The notes below the pieces were generated by a model. That model had not been told where the DNA came from. It saw only the letters and a list, made by a program, of their open reading frames with translations, and did not search any database. The position numbers and the translations under genes were made by a program. 63,689 nucleotides of DNA, from NCBI RefSeq assembly GCF_008039875.1, contig NZ_VRUU01000018.1, forward strand, positions 1 to 63,689, given 5' to 3'. Of this stretch, positions 60,825-63,689 are shown piece by piece. Numbering within the stretch: the first letter of the stretch is position 1; each line of letters starts with the position of its first letter. This DNA is from Methylobacterium sp. WL119 (lineage in GTDB: Bacteria > Pseudomonadota > Alphaproteobacteria > Rhizobiales > Beijerinckiaceae).

Positions 60825-61163
60825 TCAGGGCGTTGGCTTCAACGCCGTGAGGTAATCGATGATGGTTTGCACGTCGGCCTGATCGACGGGCGCCTTGTAG
60901 ACGTGGACCATCTTGTTCACGGTCTCGGTCCACTGCGCCTTCGTGAGCTTGGGTTGGGTCAGCACCATCCCGGCCGAGTGGCAGGCGAGGCAGTTGTTGT
61001 TGACGGCCTCGGCCCCCGGTCCGTCGGGGAAGATCCGGTCGGAGGTCGGCATCACGATTGATTGCGAGGTGAAGCGCATCGGCTCGGGAGCCGGGGCGGC
61101 GAGCGCCACCAGGGGAGACAGTATGAGCGCGGCGATGAGGGCCGCAGGGCGGATCGGGTGCAT
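60825..61163 (-). CDS. sorB: c-type cytochrome, probable sulfite dehydrogenase SorB
   Basis: A 112-residue exported monohaem cytochrome. A signal peptide (ALIAALILSPLVALAAP) precedes the haem motif NNCLACHSAGMVL; KLTKAQWTETVNKMV and VQTIIDYLTAL complete the class I fold. It starts 11 nt after the SorA stop, so it is the electron acceptor subunit of that enzyme. The start at 61163 was set by the signal peptide. Confidence 0.88.
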   Translation of the reverse strand: MHPIRPAALIAALILSPLVALAAPAPEPMRFTSQSIVMPTSDRIFPDGPGAEAVNNNCLACHSAGMVLTQPKLTKAQWTETVNKMVHVYKAPVDQADVQTIIDYLTALKPTP

Positions 61164-61174
61164 GGCTGGTCTCC

Positions 61175-62398
61175 TCAAGCGGCCTGGAAGGACACGGCCT
61201 CGATGCCGTTCTGCATGAAGCCGGCGCCGTTCCAGACCCGGTCCATGGGCTGCGCGACGCCGTTGGTATTGGTGCAGCGGACCCTGACCGTGTGGGTGCC
61301 GGCGGCCAGCGCCGGAAGGCTGCCGTCGAAGCGGCGGAAGCTGTAGGGGCCCTCGTCGGCGCCGAGTTGCGCCGGAAACCACGTCGCTCCGCCGTCTCCG
61401 GAGAACTCGACCGCCTTTACCCCGCAATCGCCGCCGAAAGCGATGCCGCGGATGGCCACCGGCGTTCCGGCTGCCACCTTGGCGTCGTCCTGCAAATTGG
61501 TGATGAACGAGCGCGGCACCATCCTGTTGATCGGTACCGTCTTGAAGCCGGTCTGGCCGGGTTTGATGTTGGCGCCCGGCACGTCCGGAATGCGGTAGGC
61601 GGTCTTCATCCAGTATTGGTCGTCGGGCTTGTCCAGCACCTCGATGTCGGACAGCATCTTGACCCAGTAGGTCGAGTACCAGCCCGGCACCACGAGGCGG
61701 AGCGGGAAACCGTTGAGCAGCGGGAGCTGCTCGCCGTTCATCGCGTAGGCGATCATCACCTCACCATTGTTGGCGTGGTCGAGATCGAGCGACTTCTTGA
61801 AGTCCGGCGCGTCGTCGACCACGGGCTCGTCGAGGCCGTTGAAGCGCACCTGCACGGCACCGGCCTTCACCCCGGCCTTTTCGAGCACGTCCTTCAGGCG
61901 CACCCCGGTCCAGCGGGCGTTGCCCATCGAGCCGTTGGCCCATTGAGCGCCGGGCACCCGCGGCTCGAACAGCCCGCGTGAATTGCCCGAGCACTGGTTG
62001 ACCGCGGCGATCTCGAAGCGCGGCAGGCCGGCGATGGCGTCGAGCGAGAGCGAGAGTTCCTTGTCGACGTGGCCGCGGACCTTAAGACGGAAGGTGCCGG
62101 CGTCGACTTCGGTCGGGATCGAGGCCCAGTGCCAACGGACGTAGAAGCGGTCGTTGGGGGTGAACACGCCCTCGTCGAACACCGAGAACGGCGTCTCCAG
62201 CAGCGGCGGATGGGTGCGTTGAAGGATCATCTCGGCCTTGCCCGGAAAGGCGGTGGTCAGCGCCCGCTCATCCGGGCCGCCAGGCAGCGGAAGCTTCACC
62301 GAGCCTGCCGCCCAGGCCGGTATGGCGGCGCCGAGGCTGCCGAGCCCTAGGCTACCCAGGACGAGGCGGCGGTTCATTGGTCTGTCCAGTCCGTGCAT
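61175..62398 (-). CDS. sorA: periplasmic sulfite dehydrogenase molybdenum subunit SorA
   Basis: A 407-residue enzyme that oxidises sulfite to sulfate. A twin-arginine-type signal (MNRRLVLGSLGLGSLG) precedes the Mo-binding domain, where AVNQCSGNSRGLF holds the Cys ligand and GNARWTGVRLKDVL, FPLRLVVPGWYSTYWVKML follow. The C-terminal dimer domain ends SFQAA. The ATG at 62398 follows AAAGGGGGAAACC. It is the first gene of sorA-sorB-propeller. Confidence 0.9.
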   Translation of the reverse strand: MHGLDRPMNRRLVLGSLGLGSLGAAIPAWAAGSVKLPLPGGPDERALTTAFPGKAEMILQRTHPPLLETPFSVFDEGVFTPNDRFYVRWHWASIPTEVDAGTFRLKVRGHVDKELSLSLDAIAGLPRFEIAAVNQCSGNSRGLFEPRVPGAQWANGSMGNARWTGVRLKDVLEKAGVKAGAVQVRFNGLDEPVVDDAPDFKKSLDLDHANNGEVMIAYAMNGEQLPLLNGFPLRLVVPGWYSTYWVKMLSDIEVLDKPDDQYWMKTAYRIPDVPGANIKPGQTGFKTVPINRMVPRSFITNLQDDAKVAAGTPVAIRGIAFGGDCGVKAVEFSGDGGATWFPAQLGADEGPYSFRRFDGSLPALAAGTHTVRVRCTNTNGVAQPMDRVWNGAGFMQNGIEAVSFQAA

Positions 62399-62563
62399 GG
62401 TTTCCCCCTTTAAAGATGTCGGCGTCGATGCGTTCGAGGGCACCGGGCGGGTGGCAATTTCTTGCAACCAAGGAGATGTTACGGGATGAGATTTATTCCC
62501 GCCAACGGTCATTCGCGATGCGAACGATCTCCCGATGCGATGGTTTAGAAACTTTCGATCTCC

Positions 62564-62583
62564 GCCTCCGTGGTGACGGAGGC
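62564..62583. repeat. short inverted repeat after the cyclase gene
   Basis: GCCTCCG and CGGAGGC flank a 6-nt loop 11 nt past the end of the minus-strand cyclase gene. There is no T run on either side, so a terminator role is not established. Confidence 0.3.
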
Positions 62584-62593
62584 CGTTTAAGCG

Positions 62594-63689
62594 TCACGCC
62601 GCCGGCGCTTCGACGGGCGCGGTCCTGCGATGCCCGAACAAGGCGTGACGTTCGGCGAAACCGCGCAGGGCGACAATGCCGAGCGGTTCGAGGGCATGCG
62701 CCAATCCGTCGATGAAAGTGTCGGTGGCGATCAGCGGCGTGTCGTAGGTCTTGCACAGGCGCTCGACGCGAGCGAGCACGTTGAGATCGCGGCCGATCGC
62801 CGTGAAGTCGACCCGGTCGCCGCCGCCGATATTGCCGTAGGCGATCTCCCCGACATGAAGTGCGACGCCGACCTCGAAGGCAGCTGTGTCACCGTCGCGC
62901 AGGGTCGCAAGCGCAGCGAGTGCGGCCTCGGCGGCACGCAAGGCGGCACGGCGCGCCGCAGCCTCGTCGCGATCGGCATCGAACACGGCCAGTAGCCCGT
63001 CGCCGATATACTTCAGTACCTCGCCGCCTTCCGCCTCGATGGCTGGCACGATGCCATCGAACATCCGGTTGAGGGCGGCCACGACACGGTCGGGGCTCTG
63101 CCGGTCGGACAGTTCACCGAACCCGCGCAAGTCAGTCAGCATCATCGCGGCCCGCATCAGACGGACATCGCCGCGCCGCACTGTGCCGGCCAGGATTTGC
63201 CGTGCCGGGTCGCACCCGACATAGGCGCTCAGCACCGCGCCGAGCATGTCGTCGAGCGCCTTGATCTCGAACAGCAGCGAGAACGGCTCGACCAGCGCCA
63301 GCAACGTGTCGATCTCGATCAGCGTGAAACCGCCCGGTCTCGCCGTGGCCCAGGAGGCGGCGCCCATGCGTCCACGCGCGGCGCGCAGCGGCACGATGAG
63401 GTAGTCGGTCAGACCCTCGTCGCGAAGCTCGCCCAGCACGGGAAACGGCAGCGGCCCATCCCCGTCGAGACGGCATCGGAACGGGGTACGGGTCTCGACC
63501 ACGTGCTCGACGGTGTTGCCGTGAAAGGTCGGCGTACTCTCGATGCCGTGGCGGCGACGCAAGGCTAGGCTCGACGCTCCTGGATGCCAGACGCGCATTA
63601 CCCAGCGGAACGACGGATGCAGGGTCGGCGCGTGGGTGGTGGCGCGGGCCAGTGGCAAGCCAAGCCCCAAGAGGCACGCACTGAACCCG
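62594..63689 (-). CDS. class III adenylate/guanylate cyclase, N-terminus beyond window
   Basis: The frame is open to the right edge, so the start is not seen. The N-terminal part (residues before LTDLRGF) has PTLHPSFRWVMRVW, typical of the alphaproteobacterial cyclases with a short sensor region. The catalytic domain has LTDLRGFGELS (metal Asp), YIGDGLLAVFD, GVALHVGEIAYGNIG and ANGIGRDLNVLARVE-like DFTAIGRDLNVLARVE (transition-state residues). It makes cAMP or cGMP. Neighbour is sorA on the same strand, 195 nt away. Confidence 0.88.
   Translation of the reverse strand, partial: GFSACLLGLGLPLARATTHAPTLHPSFRWVMRVWHPGASSLALRRRHGIESTPTFHGNTVEHVVETRTPFRCRLDGDGPLPFPVLGELRDEGLTDYLIVPLRAARGRMGAASWATARPGGFTLIEIDTLLALVEPFSLLFEIKALDDMLGAVLSAYVGCDPARQILAGTVRRGDVRLMRAAMMLTDLRGFGELSDRQSPDRVVAALNRMFDGIVPAIEAEGGEVLKYIGDGLLAVFDADRDEAAARRAALRAAEAALAALATLRDGDTAAFEVGVALHVGEIAYGNIGGGDRVDFTAIGRDLNVLARVERLCKTYDTPLIATDTFIDGLAHALEPLGIVALRGFAERHALFGHRRTAPVEAPAA

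Noticed and set aside
62564..62583. Rho-independent terminator after the cyclase gene
   Set aside because: Stem is fair but no T run on either strand, so it was listed only as an inverted repeat.
57229..63689. Assigning the sulfite-oxidase region to the integrated element or to the core chromosome
   Set aside because: The far attachment site is not in the window and composition is similar on both sides, so neither call is supported.

Overview
The window is high-GC alphaproteobacterial DNA, most likely from a Methylobacterium or Methylorubrum-like member of the Rhizobiales. The organism call rests on gene content and base composition, not on a marker gene. Supporting signs are MmcB, a tRNA-His without the G-1/C73 pair, a second IF-1 with a basic tail, a HisKA_3 kinase/LuxR regulator pair, and many small secreted or stress proteins typical of the group.

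Region 1 (1-29040) looks like ordinary chromosome. It holds the dxs 3' end, a CLC channel with CBS domains, tRNA-His and its terminator, arabinose-5-phosphate isomerase, a P450, a nucleoside transporter and an esterase. Next come a 42-residue protein with an internal duplication, a CsbD-like stress protein, 3-hydroxybutyrate dehydrogenase, a Nudix/PhzF/PdxY cluster, and DedA coupled to a binding-protein-like gene. Then follow mmcB, an amino-acid-type binding protein, infA, a DMT exporter, a methyltransferase, a molybdopterin oxidoreductase coupled to a flavin reductase, a phytanoyl-CoA dioxygenase-like protein, a Ca2+/H+ antiporter, a DEAD-box helicase, a two-component system and TenA.

Region 2 (29041 to at least 57230) is an integrated element. 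It begins with the 3' half of a tRNA-Gly(CCC) gene on the minus strand, followed at once by a tyrosine integrase. The orientation implies that the intact tRNA lies at the far end of the element, to the right and outside this window. From 31 to 39 kb lies a phage- or plasmid-like module: a metallophosphoesterase, an unusually long solo ParB-like protein at the head of a row of unrecognised genes, an Xre-like regulator with a good dyad operator, and fragments of a virion gene. From 39.2 to 40.6 kb lie scars made of broken genes.

From 40.6 to 57 kb lies a metal, metalloid and fluoride resistance cargo. The copper part has a CueR-type regulator with a perfect dyad, a glutaredoxin-MauE fusion, a DUF4396 protein, a 16-cysteine copper-storage-like bundle, cusA/cusB, a FixH-like protein, a Met/Cys-rich protein and copZ. 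The arsenic part has arsR-arsC-arsB, a broken MFS gene and divergent arsH. The fluoride part is a fluoride riboswitch in front of a CLC-F antiporter and a DUF190 protein. A decayed inverted second copy of the CLC-F/DUF190 pair sits beside it.

Region 3 (57229-63689) holds a LysR regulator, a DUF202 protein, two sulfite-oxidase-family enzymes, a c-type cytochrome, a beta-propeller protein and a class III nucleotidyl cyclase cut by the window edge. Whether this is still inside the element cannot be decided from this window. The clearest signals worth follow-up are the fluoride riboswitch operon, the copper divergon with its fused glutaredoxin-MauE protein, the solo ParB operon, and the several genes caught in decay.
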